A DNA stretch of 64,000 nt, taken from contig QPMI01000469.1 of the NCBI GenBank assembly GCA_004431415.1, positions 62,001 through 126,000 of the forward strand. The letters run 5' to 3'. The notes beneath the pieces were generated by a model, which saw nothing but the letters and a program-made list of their open reading frames with translations, was not told the origin of the DNA and made no database searches. Source of the DNA: Cyanophora paradoxa. Its lineage: Eukaryota > Glaucocystophyceae > Cyanophorales > Cyanophoraceae. Made by a program: the position numbers and the translations under genes. This document shows positions 1 through 11,671 of the stretch, one piece after another (the stretch's first letter is position 1; the number at the start of each line of letters is the position of its first letter).

Positions 1-1518
1 GTGATTCGATTACGATCACGATTAGGATCACTTCGTCATTGTTCCGGGGGGGCCCGGGACCACATCGCGATCGATATCGTGGCCTTTGGTAATATCGAAC
101 ACTCCTTGATCTTAGCTATAGTGATCATGACCGAAGACTCCTGGATTGGGAGTGTATATATATAGGGGTTCCAGATCCGTGTCTGCACACTCGCCCTAGC
201 TATCCGGATGAAAATGAGAATTAATCTGGTGGGCACATATGGCATGTAGCTATATATATAGCTAGCTAGAGTGTCCGCGGAGCTATATATAGGGGGCCAC
301 GCATACGCAGGGCCCGGCCCAGCCGGCGCGCGCGGCCGCAGTACCATAGAAGTACACCCAGTACACCCCACACTTGGTAGCCTGGGCTCAGTGTGACTTG
401 TGGTTTGAATTCGTGTCCAAATGCTGCTAGTGAATCATTTTTGAATCCTTTTTTGTGTCACTGGGTACGTCACAGTGCTGCCCATGGCCAGTTGCAATTG
501 ATGAATTCGAAGAATTCGAAACTTGAAATGAGAAAAGTAAGAATGAAAGATTCCTCCCCATGCAGTACGTATACATACGTATACGTATACGTGGCATCGG
601 CTGTGATCATATGCATGCAGACCGGACATCGGATTCGTCGCGATCGCCCCCGCCGAGCTCGAGTCGATCATGCATGCCATGATGCATATGAATTTCCGAA
701 TTCGGATTCACTGTCATTAAGAAACTTGAAACATGCCATATGCATGATAAGCCCGTGCCACTGGGCCATGGTACCTGTGTATTTTTTGACGCGACATTGA
801 CACAAGATGTCGATCACTGAGTCAGCTGCAGCTAGCTATAGCTGTTTGACTGGTACTGTACGTACGTATACATGTACATGTAGCTGCGTATGCGAATCGA
901 AATTGAGCCTCGGAGATTGAAACTGAGGTAAATTGAATAAGAGAGAGAGAGAGAGAGAGAAATGCAGTAGACACATCCACGCCAGCACTGCGGCAAGACT
1001 GGGTATGACAAAGCCGCAGAGGCCCCGAATGGGACGTGCAAGGCCCGTCAGGGACCCACTAGCGTGGGGAATGAGTGGAAGCCACGTACAGGACCTGGGC
1101 CACCACCCCCAGGGCGCCAGCAGAATGGAAAGCCAACCTATGTGGACACCCGACGGCGCCACAGAGGAAGAGCCTGAATCCCCGTGGGCTCTACTAGGCT
1201 AAGGAGAAGGAATACAGCCTGTGCATGCCCCGCTCCGGAAGGGACGCAAAAGATGGTGCCGCATCCAGTTGAGAGGCGTGCGGCGGTAGGGCACTGCAGC
1301 ACTGCGGCACTGCGGGGATACGTGCTGGGACGAATCAACTTTCGAACCCCAGATCATGATTGAAATTGTTGGCGATAGAGCATTTGGACAACAATCGAAG
1401 GCGAAATCAAGCTAATGCAGATGCTCTTTCTAGGTGACGGCAGATGGCTGGGCCCAATCATCTTTTTGTTTTCGATTTCCGACCCTGCAGACGGACAACA
1501 GAGAACCTCAAAAAATGA
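1..1518. other. Intergenic, no gene supported
   Basis: Short open frames occur on both strands, but none shows recognisable domains or coding-like composition. The DNA is full of short palindromes (runs of tatata, ctagctagct, gtatacgtatac) and contains a GA microsatellite. I see no gene. Confidence 0.6.
941..961. repeat. (GA)n microsatellite
   Basis: About ten uninterrupted GA dinucleotides are visible. They lie in non-coding DNA and create the spurious Arg-Glu or Ser-Leu runs of overlapping frames. Confidence 0.95.
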
Positions 1519-3260
1519 TTAAAGGATGGTAAAAGGTCCAATATGTGATCTCACCCAAGGGCGGCTGCCTGCTGCTTGCCACTGATTCCAGTCGAATAAT
1601 TGGCTGTCCAGTGAGGGATCTTCGGATGAAGCCCTTGAAGGTCTGGATGGTGAATGCGCTTCAAGCTCTGGGGGATGCGGAAGCTGGTGGTTGTTGGCGG
1701 GGGCGTTTGGGATGTTGGAGATTCGGGGAAGGCCGGAGGGCGCCGTCCGTGAAAAGCTCTGTGAACCGACACGAAAAGGGACATCACAGAATCGAGCTGT
1801 GAGCTCTATGAAACGTGCTCTGAGAGACAGGGGCAGAGCTGATGGATCAAGCGGTTCGGGAGGGAGGTCGTGTTCTGAAGCGAAGGAAGCGGCTAGCTTC
1901 TCAAAAGTAGGCGAAAAAGGGCCTTGCCGCGAAGTAGCTTGCTGAGTTGTAAGCTCCTTCTGGAGCCGTGCAATCGTGCCCTCAAGGAGGGTGATCTTCG
2001 ACTCTAGAAACTTGATGATGGCCTCCTGCTTCTTGTTGACGGCAACGTCCTGTTCGCATTCTCTCAATTTTTCAGCCGCTGCCTTGACAGCTCGGAGGAG
2101 AGTAGCATTTTTGGAGCAGGCGGCCTCAGCGATTCCTTTCTGCACCGAAAGTTGCCTTCTAAGCTCCTCAGCCTCAGCCACAACGCTCCGGTTCTTCTCC
2201 AGCACGCGTGCCGTCTGTCGCTCGAGATAGAGGAGCTCGGTTTGTAGCTGTGAGCAATTCAGCAATGAAAAGATCGCTTGCTCATAGCCACATTCAAAAC
2301 CAAATATGACCTGCTCATTCTCCTGAATGGTGCGCTTTGTCGTCTGCTCAATGTTCTCGTCTGTAAGTTTTAGAATTGCGTTCCTTGTCTCCTGGACTTT
2401 CGCCAGCATTTCACGCCGGAGCTGATCGCGCTCCTGAACAATTTTCCGCTCCAGGTTTGATTTTTCAACGAGATGCTGACTTTGCATCTTGGCCATCTCG
2501 AGCTTCCTCTCGTGTAGGTCATGCTCAAGCAGCTGCTTTTCCTTCTGGAAAGTCTCCAGTCCCTTGAGCTCCCTTGTCCTTTGCTCAAGCTCTGAGTGTA
2601 TGTGAGAAAAAATAAAGCAATTCGATCCTTCCTTCTTACCCATGATGAGTTGACTTCGTTCTCTCTCTCGTTCCTCTCGTTCCCCTTGCAACTTGATTTC
2701 AAATCCTGCTGTTACTTTTTGGATTTGATACTGTGAAAGAATTCCATATAATGAGTGTTTGCATGAGACAATTAGAAGTTGCTTGCACCTGGAGCTTGCC
2801 GATCATGTCCTTCAGCTCCTCATTCTCGAGGGCTTTAAGTTGTAGCTCATTGGTAAGATAAGCTGATAAAAATCGATCAGCACCACAACCGCGAAGCCAA
2901 GCGCCAGCTATAGCCCCGGCAAAATTAGAGCCAGCCTAGGCCACCTTGAATGTCGTTCTGCGCCTGGGCATCAGATGGAGTGCTGCCGTAGCACAGGGCA
3001 GCCGGCGAACCGCTTCAGAGACTTGCTTTGCAAGCTCTTGCTCCATGCGCTGAAGAGTGCTGCGGTCTTCATCACGTCCACGCTGAAGGCGCTCTGCGGA
3101 GTTGTCACGCCCGCCCCGGGCGCGACGGCTGCTTGGTTGGGCACGCACCGAGCTTCTCAAGCTGTGCCGAGAGTGACAGAATCTGAAGAGCTGTCAGCTA
3201 CAGTCTGCACGAACATGACCAGCAGCGGACCAGGGCCTCCTTCTCTTCCTCGGTGGCCAT
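1519..3260 (-). CDS. CFAP157-like cilia/flagella coiled-coil protein (multi-exon)
   Basis: This is a coiled-coil protein on the minus strand, resembling CFAP157, a basal-body/axoneme-associated protein needed for flagella in animals. The start used is the ATG at 3260-3258 (MATEEEKEAL). Short exons follow at about 3150-3010 (ending MEQELAKQ) and 2850-2790 (NELQLKALENEELKDM), then a long exon from about 2593 to the TAA at 1519. Introns are GT-AG. One of 63 nt at 2310-2248 keeps the reading frame open, so an unspliced frame runs through it. The segment TTKRTIQENEQ at about 2355-2311 matches the TTKR-I-EN signature I know from CFAP157. The C-terminal third is Pro/Ser-rich and disordered. Exact splice sites in the first exons are inferred. 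It could also be another ciliary coiled-coil protein, but the signature favours CFAP157. Confidence 0.68.
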
Positions 3261-3948
3261 GAGACCACAGAATCACACAGATAACCGTCCCGAGATGTCA
3301 CAGCTGGCCGCCCAGCTACTTAGCTAAAAGCGGTCGATCATAGCTAAGACTTCGCTGGCGGAGGGTGCTTCTGCATAGGGCCTGTGCCCTCTAGATCTCA
3401 CTGCCGAGTCGATGCCCTCTGAGCTCGGAGCGCTTGGCCAGGATTGCAATCCAATTGCCTGAGAATTTGCCTCTGCTTTGGGTACGGTAATTGTAAAAAT
3501 TAAACCTCCGCGCCTTTTTTTCTGCGCGCCCCCAACTTCGAATTCGAAATTCGATCGATATCGCGTGCCAGCGAGCCTGCGACTAGGCTGCGAGTAGTCG
3601 AGTCGACGTCGACGTCGGCGAGTCGGCGACGTCGACTCGGCGCCGATCGCGAGTCGCCGCCGACCGGACTCGGCGAGTCGACGTCGTCGGCGCCGACTCG
3701 GCGGCGAGCCTGGCGCATGGCCCAGTACTAGCTAGTGGCGAGTCGACGTCGGCGGCGTATAGTCACTACCGGAGTAGCCTAGTAGCTCTGTTCATGCCAT
3801 GCGCGTCGTACCGCATTCGTAGTATACGTGAGCGGAGTTCGGAGTGTGGCAAGGTTGCCTGTCGTGCGGGGTGTCCGTCGCACAGGGCCAGGCGATCCCT
3901 ACCGCAGATTCAGCGGTGTCCGGCTTGATGCGAAAGTAGAGCGATACG
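3261..3948. other. Intergenic between divergent CFAP157-like and forkhead genes
   Basis: There is no gene here. The region should contain both promoters. It includes a dense block of GTCGAC/CGACTC-type short repeats (separate entry). No clear TATA box is assignable. Confidence 0.55.
3596..3706. repeat. GTCGAC/GGCGACTC simple-repeat block
   Basis: A run of interleaved agtcgacgtcg and gactcggcg motifs occurs in both orientations, so the block is nearly self-complementary and may form hairpins. It lies upstream of the forkhead gene. Confidence 0.8.
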
Positions 3949-6392
3949 ATGGACGCATCGACGTTTTTCAACTTTCCCCAGATGCCCCCGGGCCCGAACA
4001 TGCGACCACCAATGCCTCCAGGCATGGGCATGCCGCCGATGCCGCCTCCGCCGATGCCAGGCCCGCCCCCAATGCCGTGGATGAGTGCGTCGGGCCGTTC
4101 AAACTGACTCGATGGTTGTCCCGCTGTAACGAGCTTCCACGCCAGGCGCAGAAGGGCCTCCGATGCCGCCGATGGGAGGCCCGATGATGGGGCCGATGGG
4201 CATGCCGAACATCTTCCAGCAAAACCCGTTCTCGATGCCCTTTCTGGTGCGTAGGCGGTTCCTTGGCCCGTTCTGGCCGTGCTGAAGCTGGGCACAGCCG
4301 CCGCCTATGCTTCCGCCGCCACCGATGGGCCCCGATGCGAACTTCAAACGGGACTTCGGCCCGGTGAGTTGATCCGATCCGCCTTGATTCGGCCGTCCCT
4401 CACGCTCCCCGTAAAGGACAACGGGCTGTTCGGGCCTACGCGCGTACCTCCGCCAGGCATCCAGCACCTCCTGTCTCCCCCGCCGAATGACCCGCCTATT
4501 CAACGCAAGCGGCCGTACGATCCGACGCGCGATGACAACGAGTGGCCGCCTTCGCGCCGAACAGCAAATCTTCCGCCCCAGTTAAGCCCTGCAGACACCT
4601 CCGAGCCAGCGTGGGGCGCGCCGCCTCCGCCGCCGGCGGATGGACCGAAGAAGAAGCGCTCGAAGCAGCAGCAGCAACAGCAGCCGCAGCAGCAGCAGGA
4701 AGCGCCGGCGGCCGCTGCGTGGGGGGACCGGCCCGACGTCGCCTGCAGCTTCCTGGACGGCGCCCAGCCGTCTTCTTCGGCCCCAGCGCCAAAGCCCAAG
4801 AAATCGAAGAAGTCTGCGGCCTCTGCGGCCGAGGTGACTGCTCGCGCCTCGTCTCTCGCGCCGTCCCTCGACTTCCCGCCGGCGCCGCTACCTGCGCCTG
4901 CGTCGTCCTCGTCGGCGCCACCCGACCCGCCTGCGCCGCGAGCACGGCCCTGGGTGGAGGGCAAGCCGATCAAGGAGCCCGCGTACGCGCGGCTCGCGGG
5001 CCCCGAGGTCGATCTCTACATCCGGTCCCTCTCGGTTGTGCTCGGCCGGGGCCCGCACCCCTCCGTCGACCTGAGCATAGGCAAGGAGGAGCGCATCCCG
5101 CGGCGCGCCGCCCGCATCTACTGGAGCCAGAAATCCTCCGCCTTCGTTGTGGAGTGGCTCTCGGGCCCGCCCATCTGGGCCGGCCACGCGCAGCTCGGTC
5201 CAAACTCTAAACCCCTCTCCCTCAAGTCCCGGACCCTCATCAGCATCTCCGAAAAGTGCGGCGGGACCTCTTTTCCCGGGAAACCAACTGTTCACTCACG
5301 TCGAATTACAGGCACTTCTGGTTCCTCCTTCCCCGCACGACGTCGGACGAGCCCCCGCCGCCGATCGCGGTGCCCGTCCAACCCCCGCCTCCAGCCGCCG
5401 CATCCGCTCTCCGCTTCGGCCCGGTCCCTCCGATGGGCCCCCCCTTCCCCCGCTCTATGCCGCCGATGATGGCCCCGAACCTTGGCCCGTTTCCCTCATT
5501 CTCCTTTCCCGGAGCCCCGCTCCCGTTTGGCGGGCCTCTGCCTCCGCCGTCTATGCCGACGCTTCCGCCCTCGCCGCTCCAGCAGCCCCGCCCCTCGGCG
5601 CCCTCGGCGGTGCAGGGGCCGGAGCAGGCGCCGCCGAGCCCGACGCGGTCGGAGGGCGAGCCGGAGGCGGGTCTCGTCCCCGCGGACGGTGGCGTCGGCA
5701 AGTCGGGGATCCCGCAGATCAAGCCGCCGGGCTGCATGAAGCTGCTCGTCGGGCAGGCGATCCTCGCGACGGCCGGCCGAGCCGCCGTCGTCTCGGGCAT
5801 CCTCTCCTGGATCGCCCAGCGGGCCCCCGACGCACGCGACGCGCCCAGCACGCAGCTCCAGCGATGGCACAACTCTATCCGGCACAACCTCACGTCGTCG
5901 CCCCAGCTCTTCCTGAAGCTGGCGCGCCCCGATACCGCCCGCAACAAGGGCCTCTACTGGCGTGTCACCCCATCCCTCGAGCGCTGGTTCGCCGTCGGGC
6001 TCCTGCCCCCGGAGGTCCGGGACGGCTCGCCGGGGACCAAGTTCCAACCGCACCCGGACGGCCCCATCCCCGCCGGCGAGACCATGCCGATCATGTACCC
6101 CGGTGAAATCGTCGTGGCGGCCGAGCGGGCGGGGATGAGCCTGCCCCACGCCGAGGTCTCTGCTTCCATTGAGGCGGCGTTCCTCGCTGCAGGCCCCATC
6201 CTCTCCACCGGCTCGACGCCATCCTCCGTCGTGCAACCCACGCCGCTCTCTTCCTCATCCTCCTCCCCTGCAGCGCCTGGCGCCACTTCCCCTCGGCCCT
6301 CGAGCTCCTCCGTTCCCCTCCCTGGCTTCTTCTCCTCGGGGGGGCGCCTCTCCGCCCCCGATGCCGCCTCCTCCGCCAACCCTAACAGTTAA
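3949..6392 (+). CDS. FHA domain + forkhead (winged-helix) transcription factor, FHL1/FOXK-like
   Basis: This is a nuclear transcription regulator that joins a phosphothreonine-binding FHA domain to a forkhead DNA-binding domain, the layout of yeast Fhl1 and animal FOXK. Five exons fit: 3949-4084, 4152-4246, 4298-4363, 4465-5255 and 5312-6392. They join in frame to 722 codons plus TAA. The N-terminus (MDASTFFNFPQMPPG) is a Pro/Met/Gly-rich low-complexity tract, followed by poly-Gln near residue 165. The FHA domain is about residues 271-372, with VDLYIRSLSVVLGR as the opening strands and ISISEK-HFWFLLP across intron 4. The forkhead is about 498-589, with IKPPG at its start, the recognition-helix core WHNSIRHNL and the wing segment KGLYWRV. 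The C-terminus is Ser/Pro-rich. Domain calls are strong; intron 3's acceptor (4464 or 4456) is less certain. By family analogy it may control ribosomal-protein or growth genes. Confidence 0.88.
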
Positions 6393-7212
6393 TCGCCCCG
6401 CTCACATGTGTGTATGTACTATGCATTCGATCGTGACACGTGACGTTCGCCAGCTGTTAACTAGCAGCACTTCTGTGGTCTACGCTGGGTGCGCGGTGCC
6501 TTGCCCGAAGGCTCGGCCACGGCCGGCCGTTCCGCCATGAGATCTACATCTTGAGAGCAAGTTGCAAGTTTGCTTGAGAGCACGCCCCCCCGGCGGGCCC
6601 TTCAGAGGGCCCTGCCTGCGTTGTCCGCGGCTTCTCGCCCCGTAGGTAGCACCGCCTCTTCTAGCTCGCGTTGTCCGCAGCTAGTATGCCAGTGTTATCA
6701 ATGTGCAAGTTTGCCGTTCCGCTCTGACTCGAGCTACTATAGCTACTCCAGTTTCAAGTTCAACGGTTTGCCATTATCATTACGTGCACGTACGCGTACG
6801 CGTACGCGTGCATGCGCATGCACGTGGCAGCTGCAGCGCGCCCCCGGCCCGGCGGCCGCGCCGCGCGCGCGCGCTAGCGCTGCAGCTGCCGGCCGCGGCC
6901 GGGTGCCGCGGCGCGCGTCGCGCCGCGGCGCGCGCGGCACATTGCATGCATGCGCAAGCCTTGAAGCTTTAAGTTAAATTCCTCCGCGAGGCTCGGGTCA
7001 CTGCGCGCGGCGTCAGCTCACAGCTAGATAGCTATAGCGCTGCAGCTGTAGGGCGCGCAATCACGGATTGGCGCTCATGATCAGCGGCTATAGCTAGCCG
7101 TCACACCGAAATTCTGCCTGGAATCTGCCATGGTGGGCGGGTACAGTTATTATTGTCATCCATCAGCACGAGCAGCGCGCGCAGCTCTAGAGTTGCCTAC
7201 CAGGCCAGCGCA
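6393..7212. other. Intergenic, GC-rich palindromic DNA
   Basis: No gene is supported. Positions 6783-6820 are alternating purine-pyrimidine (acgcgtacgcgtgcatgcgc), a Z-DNA-prone pattern. They are followed by a strongly GC-rich hairpin (separate entry). The rest is short palindromes such as tagctatagc. Confidence 0.55.
6826..6890. repeat. GC-rich 14-bp inverted repeat (hairpin)
   Basis: GGCAGCTGCAGCGC at 6826-6839 is exactly reverse-complementary to 6877-6890, with a loop of nearly pure G/C. It lies downstream of the forkhead gene stop, so it could affect transcript 3' processing. That role is inference. Confidence 0.85.
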
Positions 7213-8278
7213 ATGGCACCAGCCAAGGCAAATCCCCACGACGTGTTAGAAGCGACGCTCGCGTTTGCAGCGCGCCCCGAAGAGTCTTACGCCGAGTTTT
7301 TGCGCTTGGTTCCCGCGGCTAAGGACCATCCGCGCGCTTCGAATATGCCATCTGCGTCGCTCTTGATCATGCCGGTGCGCCGCTATTGGAATTGATTTAC
7401 AGCCGGCGCCGTACAAAGCGCCCGAAAGCCTTCGCCCGGGCGAACTGCAGCTGCTGCGAATTTGTTCCGCGCTCACGCTCCGTTGCATATACGTATACAG
7501 GAGAACGCGGGAGACTGTCTCGGCGAGGACGAGGAGGAGCGCGATGAGCGCTCCAACGTGGACGACCTCGCGTCAGAGGAGGGCGAGTGGATCGACATGA
7601 GCGCCCCTGCGCAAATCACCGGCGGCCTCAGCAGGCCTCCTTCAGCTGGAGACCTGCGGCCCCTGCTCCACAACTTCGTCGAGGAGGCGGCTGAATTGCG
7701 CGGCGTGGGCAGGGAGTCAATCGCGAACGAGAGTGATGAAGAGCCCACCTACGTTCCCAGCTTCTCTCGCTCGGCGACGTTGTCCCGCACCCCAGCTGCA
7801 GCTGCAGTTCAACCCGCCCCGCCCATCTCTGCCGGCCATGAGGCACGGGGACCACCGAAGAACGCCCCCTCCCCTCCCTCGCCGATCGCTACGCCAGCAC
7901 TGCCTTCTGCGGGTGCCGAAGAGGAGTCACATCCGGAAGCGCTCGAGAGCGTGGTGGTGGATGGTATCCTCACTTCGAACTTTCGCTGTGATTCTTCCAG
8001 CTTTTAATTCGTGCTGGATCCCAGAGAGCGAAGACGGCTTGACAGTAGCAGCGCAGCGACGGATGCGGCTTCTCGCGTCTGGCGACGTCGTACCCGGCCT
8101 TGTGGACGAGGAGGACAAGGTACCCTTCGGACCCGTAATGAAGGCGACTGTTAGGGCCCCTTCTGACCTGCATTCCCTGCAGGCGGAGGCAAACGGGGAG
8201 GCGAACGGGGCGGGGCTGGAGGAACACGGTATTGACGAGGAGGGGCCGGATCCGTTGCTCTCTGCCCCGGTGCGCTAG
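7213..8278 (+). CDS. Unrecognised acidic protein, multi-exon
   Basis: I do not recognise this gene. An exon starting MAPAKANPHDVLEATLAF at 7213 is followed by one beginning at about 7501 after an acceptor (tacgtatacag). The second exon carries an acidic stretch (GEDEEERDERSNVDDLASEE) and a Ser/Pro/Ala-rich region. A clear GT-AG intron follows: donor after GTGGTGGTGGATG near 7963, acceptor at about 8028. The last exon (ESEDGLTVAAQRRMRLLASG onward) ends at the TAG at 8276. The junction between 7360 and 7500 is unclear: a 28-nt GT-AG candidate (gtgcgccgct...atttacag) and frame changes are possible there. The protein is hydrophilic, with no membrane segment. The start codon is a best guess. Confidence 0.45.
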
Positions 8279-9066
8279 CTATATATAGGATCCAGAGCCG
8301 CCCTGCGCCTCTCCCCGCCATCGCTGAGCTGCCAATCCGTCCCAAAATAGCTACCGGACGCAAGCGACGACCCTGATGCATGCGTCAAGTGCGCAATTGC
8401 AAACGCTGCGCTGCCCGCCCCCCCCCCCCCCCCCTCCCCCCCCCTTCCCCCTCGTCAGGGCCTCGCGTGCACATGTACCATGCGCGACGGACCAGCTGAC
8501 TTTGTGACGCGGGGGCGCTGGCAGGTTCTCCCTCGACCCCACTTTCGACTACGACCACTGCCCCTCACCCCGAAGCCCACCATTTTCGCCCCCGGGGGCG
8601 ACCAATGGGGGCAGGCTTTCCCCAGCAGGGCCGTGATTGCAGTTTATTCCGTGGTGTCTGTTCAATAGCTCTGCATTCCTGCGGTAAATTTGGGGCCCGG
8701 GGAGGGGGGGGGGGGGGCGGGGGGCGGAGGGGGGGGGGGGGGGGCGGGGGGGAGAGGCGGGGGGGGGCGTGAGGGGGGTACCGGTACCACCGCACCGTTG
8801 CACCATAATTATAAGGAGAGCTGTCACGTCAGGAGAGCTGTCAAGGCCACGGCGACGAGCATGGCCTCCGATACGCGCCTGACCGTCGGACCAAGGGGTG
8901 GCTCCGGATCCTTGACCCGGTGACCCCCCCAATTGCAAGCCTTGCAAGCCCGTTCTGCCAGCTGGCGCCGGCCATGCCATGATGGTCGTGCCAGGCCCTC
9001 TATTTAATTTCCGCCGCGAGCCGCCCTTGTTCATCCCGAACGCACTTCGCATCTATATATATATAG
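8279..9066. other. Intergenic with long C and G homopolymer tracts
   Basis: No gene is supported. A C tract sits at 8418-8446, and a G-dominated tract at 8695-8777 with several uninterrupted runs of more than ten G. The latter meets the general G-quadruplex pattern. Open frames here translate only to poly-Gly or poly-Pro. Confidence 0.6.
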
Positions 9067-9442
9067 CTCAGCGGCTAGATCTGTACTCCGAAAAGTTCTG
9101 TATTCTAGATCTGTTCTATTCTAGATCTGTTCTATTCCGAATGCCGCATGCGCAGTGCATGCGCAGTCGCTGAGTCGACCCCCTTCTCAGAGTCTCACTC
9201 ACTGAGTCACGATCGATATCACCCAGCTACAGCTACCAGTTGTTGCCAGCCTGGTTTCCACTGAGTCGAGCCACTCATACCATGTACCCCAGTCAGTAGT
9301 CTCGCTGTACCCTCCGGGACCGCACCACGGCTCCCAATACAGCCCCACCACCCCTCGGGGCAATCTCGCGTGTAGCGCACGGGCTGGGAGCACAGCTGGG
9401 CAGCCACAGCACAGCAGAGCGGGCCAACAACGCCAATAATAC
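9067..9442. repeat. 375-bp repeat unit, order A-B (copy 1)
   Basis: Block A (9067-9240, from tcagcggctagatctg to agctaccagt) is followed by block B (9241-9442, from tgttgccagcctgg to aacgccaataatac). Both blocks recur at 11115-11489 in the same orientation but in the opposite order. Block A has an internal motif, ctagatctgttctatt, repeated about three times. No coding potential beyond short frames is evident. Confidence 0.9.
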
Positions 9443-11114
9443 CCTCGCCGCGACAGCCGCTGGCCCCGTCGACGGACGCTGCGGACGTCGATGCGCCGGT
9501 GGAGAGTCCGTGGATTCTACATGGTGGAGAGTGCGCGCGATCGCTGGACTACGAGAAGGAGGGACGATCGGCACGGAGGCCGAATCTTCAAAAGCGGAGG
9601 GAGGAGAAGAAGACGGCGATCCCAACCGCGACCGTAGCGATGTGCTCGTCAGCAGCAGCACCGGGTGATGCCCCGCGACCGGCCCTCGCTCGCGCGCTGG
9701 ACCGCGTCGGACCGTCGGGTGATTCCCGTGCCGCCTGCAGCAGCCTTGGCAGCTGGGTGATTCCAGCGTAATCCGTGCGGCCTGATCGAGAGCTGGTGTT
9801 CTTTCCACGTCGATCAGCGCCATCGCGCATCGGAGGCCGGGTGATTCCGGCATGAGCCTCGGCTTGCGTACCTCAGCGACTCAACACGCCGCGCTCCGCG
9901 CGCGTGAGCAAGGGCGCCAAAGGCGAGCGCTGTCTGCGAGTGCTGCGCGTCCGGGAGTCCGCCCAACCAGACCGGCGCGCACTTCAAAGGCTTGGCCGCG
10001 ATCGCCCGGACCTGCGCGTACGGACTGGAGGCGGCGACCAAGCTACATCTTCACGCTGAAGATACGCTCTCTCTCATTCTTTCCGTCGCATTAGCAGCTC
10101 GCCCCCCGAGAGTCGCTCTTAGAAGGGAACCATCTATGCGTGTCCCGCGACTCGGCTACCCATGCCAGTCGCCTTGAGAGTCTATGAGCTTTGAGAGTCT
10201 ATCTTGCTTCCGACTGAGAGTCTGTCGCAACCGACTGGGAGTCCGGCCCCGCGCCGTTCAGTCGTGACCCTTATCGCTGTCCGATGGCCCACGGATGATG
10301 TATCCGATGCGGCGTTGCCCCTTCCAATCCGGATGATGTATCCGATGAGTCGCATAGCCTGCCATGGCCCGTTGGAGCCCCAAAGAGAGTTGCCTCGCCG
10401 GTCCCGAGCTGCTAGCCTCCCGCCTGAGTGATGGCCCCTGCGGAAGGATGGCTCTGACCGATCCCTCTTGCTGTCTTGCTCAGATGCGGCCACTCGCAAT
10501 CGAGGCTTCAAGATGACCAGACTTACCTTGCGTGCCGCGCGTCACACCCGTCTTTACGATGGCCGTGATTGCCCGAGCCGCCCCTCCCCGTCGCTGACGT
10601 GCTGTACCCCGACGTCGATGTCCCCGGCCCTGCCCCTTGCATCCTTTGCCGTTCTCCATTCCTCTTTTGAGTCTTCCCATTTCCTTTCCCGTTGGGTGGT
10701 GGTTTTCTGCCTGGTCTCTTGCTGTGGGATGCAAGTGCCGGTGCCTCTCTGTATGGCCCCCAGGGTCCCATCAGTGGCTTGGCCTCTTCAGACCTCGCGC
10801 CTCGCTGCTGCCCTGGATAGCGGGTTCTTTCTCATCCCTGTCCTTTCTCGTGCAGTTCCGTAGTGGCTTCATCCTTACCAGTGAGGGAGATCCCCCCTCG
10901 GTAGCTTTCGCCTTACCAGTGAGGGAGATCCCTGTACCCCTCGTTCCCTCGGCGTACCCCTCGATCTTTCGGACGGCCTTTGAGAGTTGTACCCCTTCTG
11001 GCCCTTGGTTCATTGCCAGGCCTAGGCGTTTTCCGTCCCGGCCCCGACCACGCGGGCGTAGTCGTTGCCGTTCCGATGTGGACCACGTGGACGTGGTCGT
11101 ACCAGTGAGGGAGA
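9443..11114. other. Spacer between the permuted repeat copies, no gene supported
   Basis: Open frames up to 186 codons exist on the minus strand, but they are low-complexity and match nothing I know. Short direct repeats are visible: gagagtctat near 10175-10215, cggatgatgtatccgatg at about 10293 and 10331, and ttaccagtgagggagat at about 10877, 10914 and (as gtaccagtgagggagat) 11099. The last of these abuts the second repeat copy. Confidence 0.5.
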
Positions 11115-11489
11115 TGTTGCCAGCCTGGTTTCCACTGAGTCGAGCCACTCATACCATGTACCCCAGTCAGTAGTCTCGCTGTACCCTCCGGGACCGCACC
11201 ACGGCTCCCAATACAGCCCCACCACCCCTCGGGGCAATCTCGCGTGTAGCGCACGGGCTGGGAGCACAGCTGGGCAGCCACAGCACAGCAGAGCGGGCCA
11301 ACAACGCCAATAATACTCAGCGGCTAGATCTGTACTCCGAAAAGTTCTGTATTCTAGATCTGTTCTATTCTAGATCTGTTCTATTCCGAATGCCGCATGC
11401 GCAGTGCATGCGCAGTCGCTGAGTCGACCCCCTTCTCAGAGTCTCACTCACTGAGTCACGATCGATATCACCCAGCTACAGCTACCAGT
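11115..11489. repeat. 375-bp repeat unit, order B-A (copy 2, permuted)
   Basis: Block B (11115-11316) is followed directly by block A (11317-11489). Relative to copy 1 the unit is circularly permuted and otherwise nearly identical by eye. The B-A junction (aataatac|tcagcgg) and the A-B junction of copy 1 (ccagt|tgttgcc) are both precise. Confidence 0.9.
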
Positions 11490-11671
11490 ACTGCAACCGT
11501 TGAACACACGTGCACGTACCCGCCGCGGCGCTTCAGCTTGCAATTTGTAAATCATGAATATTTTTAGAGTACCGCAGCCATATGCATGGCCACGAGCTGC
11601 ATAAAACGCCGTTGCGTAACCAAAGGAATTGAAGCCCTTGATCATGAGGAGGTATGTCAGGTTCAGCAGAG

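Noticed and set aside
36-1202. Several short frames at the left end
   Set aside because: They span microsatellite and palindromic DNA, conflict on both strands and show no domain or splice support.
8690-8923. Gly-rich protein frame
   Set aside because: It is translation of a G homopolymer tract, not a gene.
9293-9853. 186-codon minus-strand frame in the repeat spacer
   Set aside because: It partly overlaps repeat block B, is low-complexity and matches no known family.
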